DNA from: Paenibacillus sedimenti
GTDB taxonomy: Bacteria; Bacillota; Bacilli; Paenibacillales; NBRC-103111
Length of the DNA stretch: 64,000 bases
Direction of reading: 5' to 3'
Assembly (NCBI RefSeq): GCF_014534655.1
Contig: NZ_JACVVD010000003.1
Span: 372,001 to 436,000, forward strand
Of this stretch, positions 45,062-53,720 are shown one piece after another. Position numbers and translations under genes: made by a program. Within the stretch, counting starts at the first letter, position 1. Each line of letters opens with the position of its first letter. The notes below the pieces were generated by a model. The model had not been told where the DNA came from, made no database searches, and saw only the letters and a program-made list of their open reading frames with translations.

Positions 45062-45925
45062 TTAATGAATGGTTTGCAGTTGATGGCGCAAAGCTTGCTT
45101 GATCAGATTGTTGACGGACTTCGCTCGAACATATGGGCTGCCTGCATTAATACGAGGAATTTGCATCGGATCAGTTTGTCTGGTGACCATCCCATTTTTC
45201 GTCGTAAACCCGTATTGAACACCAGCTTGCATTAGCAACTCCATTGTTTGGTTGTCATAGCTGCCAAATGGATAGGCGTAAGCATCTTCTGTTTGGGAGC
45301 CATGTAACTCATTTAGTTTACGGGTACATGTCTTGGTATCATTTATAACTCTTTGCTTAAACTGATCGTCCGTCTCGGCAAGGCCGTCTTTCACTATTTT
45401 ATTCGTGAGCATCGGCTTCCCGTCCCGCGTGGCATGCATCGAATCCGAGTGGCTTTGGAAATCAATATCCGGATACTCTTTTCTCATCTGAATAATTTCG
45501 CTTCCGGATAAATACGGGGTTTGGCCACCCAGAGGATCCTCCAATTTATTGGTAATAACAAAATTAACTGCAGGTACGCTCATTTTTTTTAATATGGGAT
45601 AGGCATTTGTGTAGAAGCTTTTATAGCCATCGTCGAAAGTAACCAAAATAGCATTGTCCGGAATACCGGTTCCCTTGGACATGAATTGTTTAAATTGATC
45701 CAGCGAAATGAATTGATACCCTTTGCGCTTCAAAGCTTCTAATTGATTTTCGAATAGTTTTGTGGAAATCGTTACGCCGCCTTCCGTGTGATCATCGATG
45801 TGGTGATAAACGAGTACAGAAACTTGATTCGAATAAATGACATCGTTCGCACGAACCAGAGAGGGAAAAAAATTAACAACCACTATCAAAATAATTAGAA
45901 AAGCTTTCCACCTTCTATGGATCAT
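45062..45925 (-). CDS. Secreted or membrane-anchored polysaccharide deacetylase
   Basis: About 287 aa. N-terminal basic residues and a hydrophobic segment (about 8-24) form a signal peptide or anchor. NodB-type catalytic features: VTFDDGYKSF with the metal-binding Asp pair, SHSDSMH with the His ligands, and YAYPFGSYD. Likely removes N-acetyl groups from peptidoglycan or another surface glycan. The ATG at 45925 is preferred; a GTG six codons upstream extends the frame to about 45943 without a ribosome-binding site. Confidence 0.87.
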   Translation of the reverse strand: MIHRRWKAFLIILIVVVNFFPSLVRANDVIYSNQVSVLVYHHIDDHTEGGVTISTKLFENQLEALKRKGYQFISLDQFKQFMSKGTGIPDNAILVTFDDGYKSFYTNAYPILKKMSVPAVNFVITNKLEDPLGGQTPYLSGSEIIQMRKEYPDIDFQSHSDSMHATRDGKPMLTNKIVKDGLAETDDQFKQRVINDTKTCTRKLNELHGSQTEDAYAYPFGSYDNQTMELLMQAGVQYGFTTKNGMVTRQTDPMQIPRINAGSPYVRAKSVNNLIKQALRHQLQTIH

Positions 45926-46017
45926 ATAGTTCTTTCGCCCCACAATATCGTAATATACATATAACAGCAGATGTCATTATAGCATACCTTGCTAGATTTG
46001 AATATTACATAAATTAA

Positions 46018-46081
46018 TAAAAAACAAGCCGGTCTCCTCTCTCCTTTTGGTTGCAAAAGGCTAGATACCAGCTTGTTTTTT
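46018..46081 (-). terminator. Terminator after tyrA
   Basis: AACAAGC-x-GGT / ACC-x-GCTTGTT arms enclose an inner CCTTTT/AAAAGG hairpin; a T-run follows on both strands. It lies 16 bases after the tyrA stop. Confidence 0.85.
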
Positions 46082-46096
46082 CGAGTGAATGGACTA

Positions 46097-47185
46097 TTAA
46101 ACGTGGACAGCGTACTCTTGCTTCAAAAGTCCCCCGGCCCTGTCAGCGTCCTCTTGATTTCGAAACGAAAGACGAAGAACACCGGGTACATCTTCGCGGC
46201 TTTCGATGATTTGAATATTGCTCAAATTAATTCTTGCATTGCCAAGAACTGTAGTAATTTGACCGATAATGCCTGGATGGTCGGGGATATCGACATAAAT
46301 ATCATATAAGGATGTAATCATCCCTTTGCGTCGTTCCGGCAGTTGACTCCGGAACTCACCTGCAATACGAAACTGTTCTGCAATTCCCTCTCCATCGCTA
46401 TGCTCAAGCAAATCGATAAAGCGCGAAATCTCAACATTCCAATCCTTAATCAGACGCAGCAAAACTTCCCGATTATTAACGAGAATATCACGCCATATCA
46501 TCGGCTCGCTGGAAGCGATTCGCGTAATATCTCTAAAGCCGCCGGCGGCTAAATTCTGATAGAGCGGATTCGAAGCATTGTAACCCCTCACTTGATTGAC
46601 CAAAGCAACGGCAATGATATGCGGCAAGTGACTAATTGCTCCTACGATATCATCATGCTCGCGGGCGTCTACTTGTACAATCTGGGCTTTGGTCGATTTC
46701 AGCAACGCGGCCAACCGATCGACGACGGCTTGCGGTGTTCCCGCTGCAGGCGTCAAAACGTAGAACGCATTCTCAAACAAGTGTGAGGACGCGGCTTCTA
46801 CACCATGTCTCTCTGAGCCAGCCATCGGGTGTCCACCGATAAAGTGAACGCCCTCTATGTTAAGCGCTGCTGCGCTCTCTGTAATTGAGGCTTTCGTACT
46901 GCCAACATCCGTAATAATGCACCCTGGCTTAAGGGGAAGCTTCACTAACTGTTTGACATAATCCTCCAACATGCCTACAGGCACGCAAAGAAAGATGTAA
47001 TCCGCTCCTTCCACCGCTTCCTCCATTGATGTCGTAGCGATATCTACAACATCGCGATGGAGCAGCTTTTCGACGGATCTGGGGTTCGGGGAATGGCCCG
47101 CCACCGTAAATCCTGGTTTACCTTTATAGCATAAGGCAATAGATCCTCCGATCAGCCCTACGCCGAATATCGCAATTTTCGTCAT
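46097..47185 (-). CDS. tyrA: Prephenate dehydrogenase with ACT domain
   Basis: Oxidative decarboxylation of prephenate to 4-hydroxyphenylpyruvate for tyrosine. 362 aa: N-terminal Rossmann motif GVGLIGGSIAL at 7-17, GGHPMAGSE and HLPHIIA catalytic segments, and a C-terminal ACT domain beginning YVDIPDHPGIIG, probably for feedback by tyrosine. Follows hisC by 25 bases on the same strand; aroE, next in B. subtilis, is missing. Confidence 0.95.
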   Translation of the reverse strand: MTKIAIFGVGLIGGSIALCYKGKPGFTVAGHSPNPRSVEKLLHRDVVDIATTSMEEAVEGADYIFLCVPVGMLEDYVKQLVKLPLKPGCIITDVGSTKASITESAAALNIEGVHFIGGHPMAGSERHGVEAASSHLFENAFYVLTPAAGTPQAVVDRLAALLKSTKAQIVQVDAREHDDIVGAISHLPHIIAVALVNQVRGYNASNPLYQNLAAGGFRDITRIASSEPMIWRDILVNNREVLLRLIKDWNVEISRFIDLLEHSDGEGIAEQFRIAGEFRSQLPERRKGMITSLYDIYVDIPDHPGIIGQITTVLGNARINLSNIQIIESREDVPGVLRLSFRNQEDADRAGGLLKQEYAVHV

Positions 47186-47210
47186 GAAATCAACCTTTTA
47201 TCTAAATGAA

Positions 47211-48311
47211 TTATGCTTGAACGGCAACATCAGCAAGCACGGCTGTCAGTGCGGCAATGAACTTTTCATTTTGTTCACGGTTGCCTATCGTAACACGAAT
47301 GGATGTTGGGAAATCAAGCTGGTGCCCTCCGCGAACAATGATACCTTTGCGAAGCAAGCCATCAAATACAGCGCCTGCAGGGCGACCAACATTCACCATA
47401 ATGAAGTTACCATGCGCCGGGAAAGCTGTCAGTCCGAGTTTATCGAATTGCTCGGTTAAATATTGCAAGCCGGCTGTATTCGCTTCTCTGCAACTATTGA
47501 TAAAGTCTTGATCTTTGATTGCTGCTACGGCTGCCGCTTGTGCGAAACGAGTTGTGTTGAACGGCTCACGAACTTGATTGATGGAACGAATCACATCCGG
47601 ATGCCCCACACCATAACCGATGCGCAGAGAAGCCAAGCCGTAAATCTTGGAGAATGTACGCAAAGCGATAACATTGCGGTATTGACCGATCAATTCAATA
47701 CTGTTCGGATATTCGCCTGTGGTGTTGTACTCACAGTAAGCCTCATCCAGTACAACCAATACATGCGCCGGAACTTTGGCCAAAAATGTTTTGATTTCCG
47801 CGTCAGTATTCATTGTGCCTGTTGGATTGTTCGGGTTGCAAATCCAGACGATTTTCGTTTTGTCTGTAATCGCGGCAAGCATCGCATCCAGATCATGAGT
47901 ACCGTCTCTTAGAGGCACTTCAATCGAGATTGCCCCCTCGATTTCACAGTTATGCTTATATTGCGGGAATGTATGGGTAGCCATGACTGTTTCGTCGCCT
48001 TGCACTAGGAATGCCCTGGCCAGCATGAGAATGACTTCGTCAGAACCTGCGCCGAAAATAATCTGGTTCGTTTGCACATCAAGATGGTTAGCGACAGCCG
48101 CAGTCAATTCCACCGCCCCACCGTCCGGATATAAACTGATATTGGAAAGTTCATCTTCGATCGCTGCTCTAGCTTTGGGAGAACTGCCAAATGGATTCTC
48201 ATTGGAAGCAAGTTTAATTACTTCTTTCAGACCTAGCTCGCGTTTAACTTCTTCAATAGGCTTACCCGGTTGATACACAGGTAAATGGACAATCGTTTGC
48301 TTCGGTTGCAT
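47211..48311 (-). CDS. hisC: Histidinol-phosphate/aromatic aminotransferase
   Basis: PLP enzyme acting on histidinol phosphate and, in Bacilli, also on aromatic keto acids, which explains its place in the aromatic cluster. About 366 aa: SNENPFGSSPKA, CNPNNPTG, DEAYCEY and the PLP lysine in FSKIYGLASLRIGY. ATG at 48311 has GAGGTG six bases before; a GTG at 48320 is less likely. A TATAAT (48345-48350) lies upstream but without a good -35. Confidence 0.93.
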   Translation of the reverse strand: MQPKQTIVHLPVYQPGKPIEEVKRELGLKEVIKLASNENPFGSSPKARAAIEDELSNISLYPDGGAVELTAAVANHLDVQTNQIIFGAGSDEVILMLARAFLVQGDETVMATHTFPQYKHNCEIEGAISIEVPLRDGTHDLDAMLAAITDKTKIVWICNPNNPTGTMNTDAEIKTFLAKVPAHVLVVLDEAYCEYNTTGEYPNSIELIGQYRNVIALRTFSKIYGLASLRIGYGVGHPDVIRSINQVREPFNTTRFAQAAAVAAIKDQDFINSCREANTAGLQYLTEQFDKLGLTAFPAHGNFIMVNVGRPAGAVFDGLLRKGIIVRGGHQLDFPTSIRVTIGNREQNEKFIAALTAVLADVAVQA

Positions 48312-48482
48312 GCAGGTCACCTCATCAAAAATAGTTAAGACTTCTTCATTATACCGCTATTAAAGAGTGTAACGCTTTAAAGCTGAACAGTAAATAGAAA
48401 ATATAAAATTTGCTGTCTATCTGCGTAGGATCGTCCAAAATAAAGCATATTAACAAATAACAGAGATGTAAGGAGTATACAT

Positions 48483-49058
48483 ATGACATCTGAACAACAG
48501 AAGGCGTTTGAAGAAATAATGAATCATGAAACAGTTACCACAAATCTGTGGGTCGAATATTGGAAGCATTATTCTAACTTAAGTACGTGGCAGTTTTGGT
48601 TTAACATTGCGTGCCTGCTGCTGCCCTTAATATTTTTATGGTTTTTAATGGATAAAAGAAGAGCCTTCCAATTAGGGTTTTACGGCTTTAGTATTCATAT
48701 GATGGCAACTTACATTCATGAATACGGTGTGCGTGAATACTTATGGGGATTTCCATATATGATGTTTCCACCCTTGCCTGCAAGCGTTTCTTTGGATGCG
48801 TCCTTGGCTCCCATTGCTTACATGCTAATGTATCAGTGGACCCTTAACCGCAAGAAAAATTATTATTTAGCCGCAGCTGTACTGAGTGGCATTTTCGCAT
48901 TTGTGTATAAACCAATACTTTCAGCTTTCAATTTGTTCCATTTGTATGGTTGGATGAATTACTTTTACTTGTTTCTGGCCTATTTCATCGTCGTGGTTCT
49001 CGCAAAATGGATCACGGATTTATTCAAGCATTTTCAATCTGAAGCGGCTGAAAAGTAA
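48483..49058 (+). CDS. CBO0543-family membrane protein
   Basis: 191 aa with about five hydrophobic helices. The segments WQFWFNIACLLLPLI, YGFSIHMMATYIHEYG, the proline-rich PPLPASVSLDASLAPIA and YQWTLNRKKNYY are as I remember the CBO0543 family, common in Paenibacillus and spore formers; function unknown. ATG preceded by TAAGGAGTATACAT. It lies on the strand opposite to its neighbours and separates trpA from hisC. Confidence 0.75.
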   Translation: MTSEQQKAFEEIMNHETVTTNLWVEYWKHYSNLSTWQFWFNIACLLLPLIFLWFLMDKRRAFQLGFYGFSIHMMATYIHEYGVREYLWGFPYMMFPPLPASVSLDASLAPIAYMLMYQWTLNRKKNYYLAAAVLSGIFAFVYKPILSAFNLFHLYGWMNYFYLFLAYFIVVVLAKWITDLFKHFQSEAAEK

Positions 49059-49092
49059 AAAACCCTGCTAAACAAAACCGTTTAGCAAGGTT
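49056..49092. terminator. Terminator between trpA and the CBO0543-type gene
   Basis: AACC-x-TGCTAAAC / GTTTAGCA-x-GGTT stem; T-run on the minus strand ends the trp operon. On the plus strand it may also stop the membrane-protein transcript, but the T-run there is weak. Confidence 0.85.
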
Positions 49093-49097
49093 AGTCC

Positions 49098-49904
49098 TTA
49101 ACGTTTCAATTGGGATACAAAACTGCCAATCTTCGATATTCCTTCAGGATGCGCACTGTCATCCTTCAGATGGTGCAAAACCTCCTCGATGGTACGGACG
49201 ATCGCACTGCCCACTACAACACCGTCGCAAAGCTTTTCGAATCGCTGCACCTGTTCGCGGTTAGAAATACCGAATCCAACGACGATCGGCACGCTGGCCG
49301 CTTCTCTAACCGTCGCAAGAAAATCATCGACACCTCCGAAAAATTCGGAACGAACGCCGGTGACTCCCAGTGACGATACACAGTACACAAAGCCCTTAGC
49401 ACCTGCTGCGATGCGTTTAACACGCTCATTCGATGTCGGTGCTACAAGCGGAATCAGATGAACGCCATAGCTATCGGCGATCGCTCGTGTCTCGCTGTCT
49501 TCTTCCAGCGGAAGGTCGGGAATAATGACGCCGCTGATCTCATTTTCCTGCATCAGTTTGAAAATGCGTTCAAGACCGATCTGCAGGACAGGATTGTAAT
49601 AAGTAAACAATATAAATGGCAGCTTTGAGCCTCTATTGCGAGCCTCATTAGCTACATTGATAACATCAAAGATCGAGATTCTGCGCTGCAGTGCCCGCTC
49701 GGATGAACGCTGAATGACAGGACCATCCGCCAGAGGATCCGAATAAGGAACCCCCAGCTCGATAAGATCAGCGCCAGAACGCTCCATCTCCAGAATGAGC
49801 TCAACCGAAGCTTCCAAGGAAGGATCCCCTATGGTCAAGAATGGAATAAGCGCAGTCTCCCCGCGCTCCCGGAGCTCGGCAAATCGTTGATCAATACGGT
49901 TCAT
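49098..49904 (-). CDS. trpA: Tryptophan synthase alpha subunit
   Basis: Cleaves indole-3-glycerol phosphate to indole, which tunnels to TrpB. 268 aa TIM barrel with LIPFLTIGDPS, catalytic Glu in LIELGVPYSDPLADGP, and GFGISNREQV. Last gene of trpEDCFBA; only 3 bases separate it from trpB. Confidence 0.96.
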   Translation of the reverse strand: MNRIDQRFAELRERGETALIPFLTIGDPSLEASVELILEMERSGADLIELGVPYSDPLADGPVIQRSSERALQRRISIFDVINVANEARNRGSKLPFILFTYYNPVLQIGLERIFKLMQENEISGVIIPDLPLEEDSETRAIADSYGVHLIPLVAPTSNERVKRIAAGAKGFVYCVSSLGVTGVRSEFFGGVDDFLATVREAASVPIVVGFGISNREQVQRFEKLCDGVVVGSAIVRTIEEVLHHLKDDSAHPEGISKIGSFVSQLKR

Positions 49905-49907
49905 CGC

Positions 49908-51104
49908 CTATTCCCTCCCTATGCCCAAATAGTCCATAATGGCATCCACGTCTTTGTCACCGCGTCCGGAGAGACTAACTATGATGATTTGATCCTTAGA
50001 CATCGTCGGTGCAAGCTTGACCGTCTCGGCAATCGCATGCGCGCTTTCCAAAGCCGGAATAATGCCTTCTGTTCGGCTCAAGAGCTGAAGTGCATCCAGC
50101 GCTTCCTGATCCGTAATTGGGACGTACTTTGCACGCTCAATATCTTTTAAATACGAATGCTCCGGCCCAATTCCAGGATAGTCCAGCCCTGCGGATATCG
50201 AATGCGCCGGCAGCACTTGTCCGTACTCATCCTGCAAGAGGTAACTCATCGAGCCTTGGAACACGCCAGGCATCCCCTTCGTCATCGTCGCTGCATGCTC
50301 TTCTGTATCTACGCCTCGACCTGCCGCTTCAACCCCGATCAGTTTAACACCCGTATCTTGGACAAAAGGGTAGAATATCCCCATCGCGTTGCTGCCGCCG
50401 CCGACACAGGCAATGACCGCATCAGGCGATCTTCCCTCGGCTTCGAGGATTTGCTCCCTGGATTCGTCACCGATCACGCGTTGGAAGTCACGAACCATCA
50501 TCGGGTACGGATGTGGACCTGTAACCGAACCAAGGATGTAATAGGTGTCTTCTACATGGCTCACCCAATAACGAAGTGTCTCGTTACACGCGTCCTTCAG
50601 TGTACGAGTGCCCGAAGTAACGGGAATAACTTCCGAACCGAGAAGTTTCATCCGGAATACGTTAAGCGCTTGACGCTTTGTGTCTTCCTCACCCATGAAT
50701 ACCTTACATTCGAATCCCAGCAGTGCAGCTACCGTAGCTGATGCCACGCCATGCTGACCCGCTCCCGTCTCAGCGATCACTTTCTTCTTACCCATGCGTT
50801 TGGCGAGAACCGCTTGTCCGATCGTGTTATTGATTTTATGAGCTCCAGTATGGTTCAGGTCTTCGCGTTTCAAATAGATTTTGGCGCCGCCAAGCTTCTC
50901 CGACAAACGCTCCGCGTAATACAACGGGGTTGGTCTGCCTGAATATTGTTTTTGCAAATAACGGACTTCCTCTATGAAATCAGGGTCGTTTTTATATTTT
51001 TCATAAGCTTCTTCAAGCTCGATCAGTGCGTTCATTAGCGTTTCCGGTACGTATCGGCCGCCAAATTTGCCAAATCTGCCATGCTGGTCAGGAACTTGCG
51101 TCAC
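49908..51104 (-). CDS. trpB: Tryptophan synthase beta subunit
   Basis: PLP-dependent synthesis of tryptophan from indole and serine. 398 aa. [16 protein letters not shown] at the N-terminus, PLP lysine in HTGAHKINN (about residue 88), [11 protein letters not shown], and GGGSNAMG phosphate loop. Start overlaps the trpF stop by ATGA. Confidence 0.97.
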   Translation of the reverse strand: MTQVPDQHGRFGKFGGRYVPETLMNALIELEEAYEKYKNDPDFIEEVRYLQKQYSGRPTPLYYAERLSEKLGGAKIYLKREDLNHTGAHKINNTIGQAVLAKRMGKKKVIAETGAGQHGVASATVAALLGFECKVFMGEEDTKRQALNVFRMKLLGSEVIPVTSGTRTLKDACNETLRYWVSHVEDTYYILGSVTGPHPYPMMVRDFQRVIGDESREQILEAEGRSPDAVIACVGGGSNAMGIFYPFVQDTGVKLIGVEAAGRGVDTEEHAATMTKGMPGVFQGSMSYLLQDEYGQVLPAHSISAGLDYPGIGPEHSYLKDIERAKYVPITDQEALDALQLLSRTEGIIPALESAHAIAETVKLAPTMSKDQIIIVSLSGRGDKDVDAIMDYLGIGRE

Positions 51105-51799
51105 TTCCGGGTCACCCTTTCCACAAATGAGGTAATTTTCGCGATATCTTTCACACCATCGGTTTCAACGCCGCTGGAAACGTCCACGCCATCTGGCCCA
51201 TACGCATCCACCAGTTGATCAACGTTATCCGGCTGAAGACCGCCTGCTACAAGCAGTTGAACGCCTGCGCGACGCGTCCATTCCTGATAAACCGGGATGC
51301 AGTCCCAGGCGAAGGTTTTCCCTGAACCTCCCCCATATACGGGATCAAACGTATCGAGCAAAATGGCATCGACCGTTCCCTGATAAGGATCAAGCTGAGC
51401 AGCAACGGCTTCTGCGGAAGGCATGGAGTCTTCCGATTTGGAAATCGAAACCGATTTGAACACTTTTACTTGAAAATGCTCACGCACCCGCAGACAAAAA
51501 GCGGGAGTCTCCTTGCCGTGCAGCTGAACCACATCGAGCGGAGCTGCAGCAAGTGTTTGTTCCAGCTCTTCCTCGCTCGGATTGACAAATACCCCAACAG
51601 TCAGAGGTACGTCTATACCTTTCCCGGCTTCGGATTTCAAAAAAGCGATCAGCTCCCCTCCTTTTTCAGGCGTGAGCTGGCGCTTGCTTGGCGCAAAGAC
51701 AAAACCGATATGGGCAATCGGCAAATGCAGGATCGATTTTAACACTTCAACGCTTTGAAGTCCACAGATTTTTACGGTTGGTGACGTCAGGACAGCCAT
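51101..51799 (-). CDS. trpF: Phosphoribosylanthranilate isomerase
   Basis: Isomerises phosphoribosylanthranilate in tryptophan synthesis. 232 aa TIM barrel; catalytic Cys in VKICGLQS near the N-terminus, [14 protein letters not shown] and [21 protein letters not shown] stand-alone enzyme, not fused to TrpC. Between trpC and trpB, overlapping trpB by 4 bases. Confidence 0.95.
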   Translation of the reverse strand: MAVLTSPTVKICGLQSVEVLKSILHLPIAHIGFVFAPSKRQLTPEKGGELIAFLKSEAGKGIDVPLTVGVFVNPSEEELEQTLAAAPLDVVQLHGKETPAFCLRVREHFQVKVFKSVSISKSEDSMPSAEAVAAQLDPYQGTVDAILLDTFDPVYGGGSGKTFAWDCIPVYQEWTRRAGVQLLVAGGLQPDNVDQLVDAYGPDGVDVSSGVETDGVKDIAKITSFVERVTRK

Positions 51800-51817
51800 C
51801 TGTTTCGCCTCTTTCTA

Positions 51818-52621
51818 TTACAGCTGGTTTGATGTTTGACTGCGTGCTCCCATCAAATCGTACACAGCCTCTTCCACAACAGGTTGCCGCATAAAATGCT
51901 CGCCAATCAGTACGGCTTGAGCTCCAATTTGCTGCAGATAGGCCATGTCTTGCGTAGACGAAATTCCACTCTCGCTAACGACTGTTTTCTCGGGAGGTAT
52001 ATATTGAATGAGATCCTCGGTTGTTTTTAAGTCCGTTACGAACGTTTTTAAATTACGATTATTGATTCCGATCAGCTGCGTATCCAGCTCCAATGCGCGC
52101 TCTAACTCTTCACGGTCATGCACCTCAACGAGCACATCAAGTCCCAGATCGCTTGCCAAAGCAAGATACTGCTTCATCTGCTCCGTGGTCAAAATCGCCG
52201 CTATGAGCAGAATGGCATCCGCTCCAATCAAACGTGCCTCGTAAATTTGCTTCGCATCAATCGTAAAATCTTTCCTCAGAAGAGGAACGTTCACCGCCTT
52301 ACGCACAGCGCTTAAGTATTCATTGCTTCCTTGGAAATACTGCACGTCCGTCAGCACGGAGATGCAATCGGCACCTGCACGTTGATAAGCTTGCGCCAAT
52401 CCAACCGGGTCAAAATCAGCGCGAATCAAGCCTTTGGAAGGGGAAGCTTTCTTCACCTCTGCGATAAGTCCCATGGCGCGATTTTTGCGAGTGGTAAGTG
52501 CTTGTTGAAAGCCCAAACAAGGAGGAAGCGCAGCAATCCGTTTCTCAGCATCCTTCACGGAGAAGCTGCTCATGGCTTCGACTTCGGCTAGCTTAGTGGC
52601 TACGATTTTATCAAGAAACAT
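51818..52621 (-). CDS. trpC: Indole-3-glycerol phosphate synthase
   Basis: Ring closure step of tryptophan synthesis. 267 aa TIM barrel with LIAEVKKASPSKG (catalytic Lys), SVLTDVQYFQGS, LLRKDFTID, VEVHDREEL and INNRNL. Start overlaps the end of trpD by 11 bases. Confidence 0.96.
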   Translation of the reverse strand: MFLDKIVATKLAEVEAMSSFSVKDAEKRIAALPPCLGFQQALTTRKNRAMGLIAEVKKASPSKGLIRADFDPVGLAQAYQRAGADCISVLTDVQYFQGSNEYLSAVRKAVNVPLLRKDFTIDAKQIYEARLIGADAILLIAAILTTEQMKQYLALASDLGLDVLVEVHDREELERALELDTQLIGINNRNLKTFVTDLKTTEDLIQYIPPEKTVVSESGISSTQDMAYLQQIGAQAVLIGEHFMRQPVVEEAVYDLMGARSQTSNQL

Positions 52622-53651
52622 GGCTTAATTCTCCTGTAAATTGGATTAGATCGTTCAATTTTTGCTCAGCCCGGCCCGAATCAATAACGTCCGCGGCCAG
52701 CTTGACACCTTGCTGTAAGGTTCCAACATGGCCCGTTACGTAGAAGCAAGCAGCTGCATTAGCAAGCACAATATCACGATGGGGTCCCTTTTCACCTGCA
52801 AAAATATGACGGATAAGCTCAGCGTTAAGTTGCGCGTCGCCACCGGCCACATCTTTAATACTGTGAGCGCGTAAACCCAGATCATCCGGTGTAATCATAT
52901 AAGTGCTGATCGTATCGATTTTGAGTTCGGTAACTTTGGTCGGTGCCGAAATACTGAATTCATCCAGTCCATCCTCACTTGCCACCACCAGCGCACGTTT
53001 CAATCCTAATGCCTGCAGCGCTTGCGCGATCAGCTCAGTCTTCGAACTGTCGAATACGCCAAGCACTTGGCGGTCAGCTCCAGCAGGATTCGTCAACGGT
53101 CCAAGCAAGTTGAACACAGTGCGAATTCCCAGCTCTCGACGCGGTGCTGCAACGTGCTTCATCGATTGATGATAGGCTTGTGCGAACATAAAACAGATGC
53201 CTACTTTATCCAAACACAACGCTGCTTGTTCGCCACTGAGCGTAATGTTTACGCCCAGCGCTTCAAGCACATCCGCACTGCCGCTTTTGCTGGACATTGC
53301 GCGATTGCCGTGCTTCGCTACGCGAATACCGCCAGCTGCCGCAACTATCGCAGCGGTTGTTGAAATATTGAACGTCTCCGCGCCATCGCCGCCTGTGCCG
53401 CACGTATCCAGCAGGTTCGCTTGCTGCACGCTTACCTGTACAGCCTTACTGCGCATCGTCTCCGCGAAGCCGGTAATCTCCTCCAGGGTCTCTCCCTTGA
53501 TGCGCAGAGCTGTCAGCAGACTGCCAATCTGAGCCGGCGTTGCCGCGCCCTCCATAATTTCCGACATCACGCCCCGCGCTTCTTCACGGCTCAAGTGTCC
53601 GCCGCTAACCACTTTGCCGATTGCTTGTTGTACAGAAATGTGTTGACTCAC
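52611..53651 (-). CDS. trpD: Anthranilate phosphoribosyltransferase
   Basis: Transfers phosphoribose from PRPP to anthranilate. 346 aa. DTCGTGGDGAETFNIST is the PRPP-binding signature (about 82-98); KHGNRAMSSKSGSAD and NLLGPLTNPA are also typical. Start is GTG at 53651, ten bases after AGGAGG, which is part of a dispersed repeat copy in the 69-bp gap after trpE. Confidence 0.96.
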   Translation of the reverse strand: MSQHISVQQAIGKVVSGGHLSREEARGVMSEIMEGAATPAQIGSLLTALRIKGETLEEITGFAETMRSKAVQVSVQQANLLDTCGTGGDGAETFNISTTAAIVAAAGGIRVAKHGNRAMSSKSGSADVLEALGVNITLSGEQAALCLDKVGICFMFAQAYHQSMKHVAAPRRELGIRTVFNLLGPLTNPAGADRQVLGVFDSSKTELIAQALQALGLKRALVVASEDGLDEFSISAPTKVTELKIDTISTYMITPDDLGLRAHSIKDVAGGDAQLNAELIRHIFAGEKGPHRDIVLANAAACFYVTGHVGTLQQGVKLAADVIDSGRAEQKLNDLIQFTGELSHVS

Positions 53652-53660
53652 CGAATCTCA

Positions 53661-53704
53661 TCCTCCTTAGCGTTTTCGTGAGAAAACTTGCATCGTAAGC
53701 ATAG
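53661..53704 (-). repeat. SD-bearing palindromic repeat upstream of trpD
   Basis: Minus-strand copy: TATGCTTACGATGC, AGTTTTC-TCAC-GAAAACG, CTAAGGAGGA; the last part is the trpD ribosome-binding site. It lies inside the trp operon between trpE and trpD. Confidence 0.75.
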
Positions 53705-53720
53705 GCTCTCCATACGTTCC

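Noticed and set aside
44789-45235. A 148-codon plus-strand frame in the gap before the deacetylase end
   Set aside because: It crosses the deacetylase terminator and the antisense of its 3' end, is low-complexity in part and has no ribosome-binding site.
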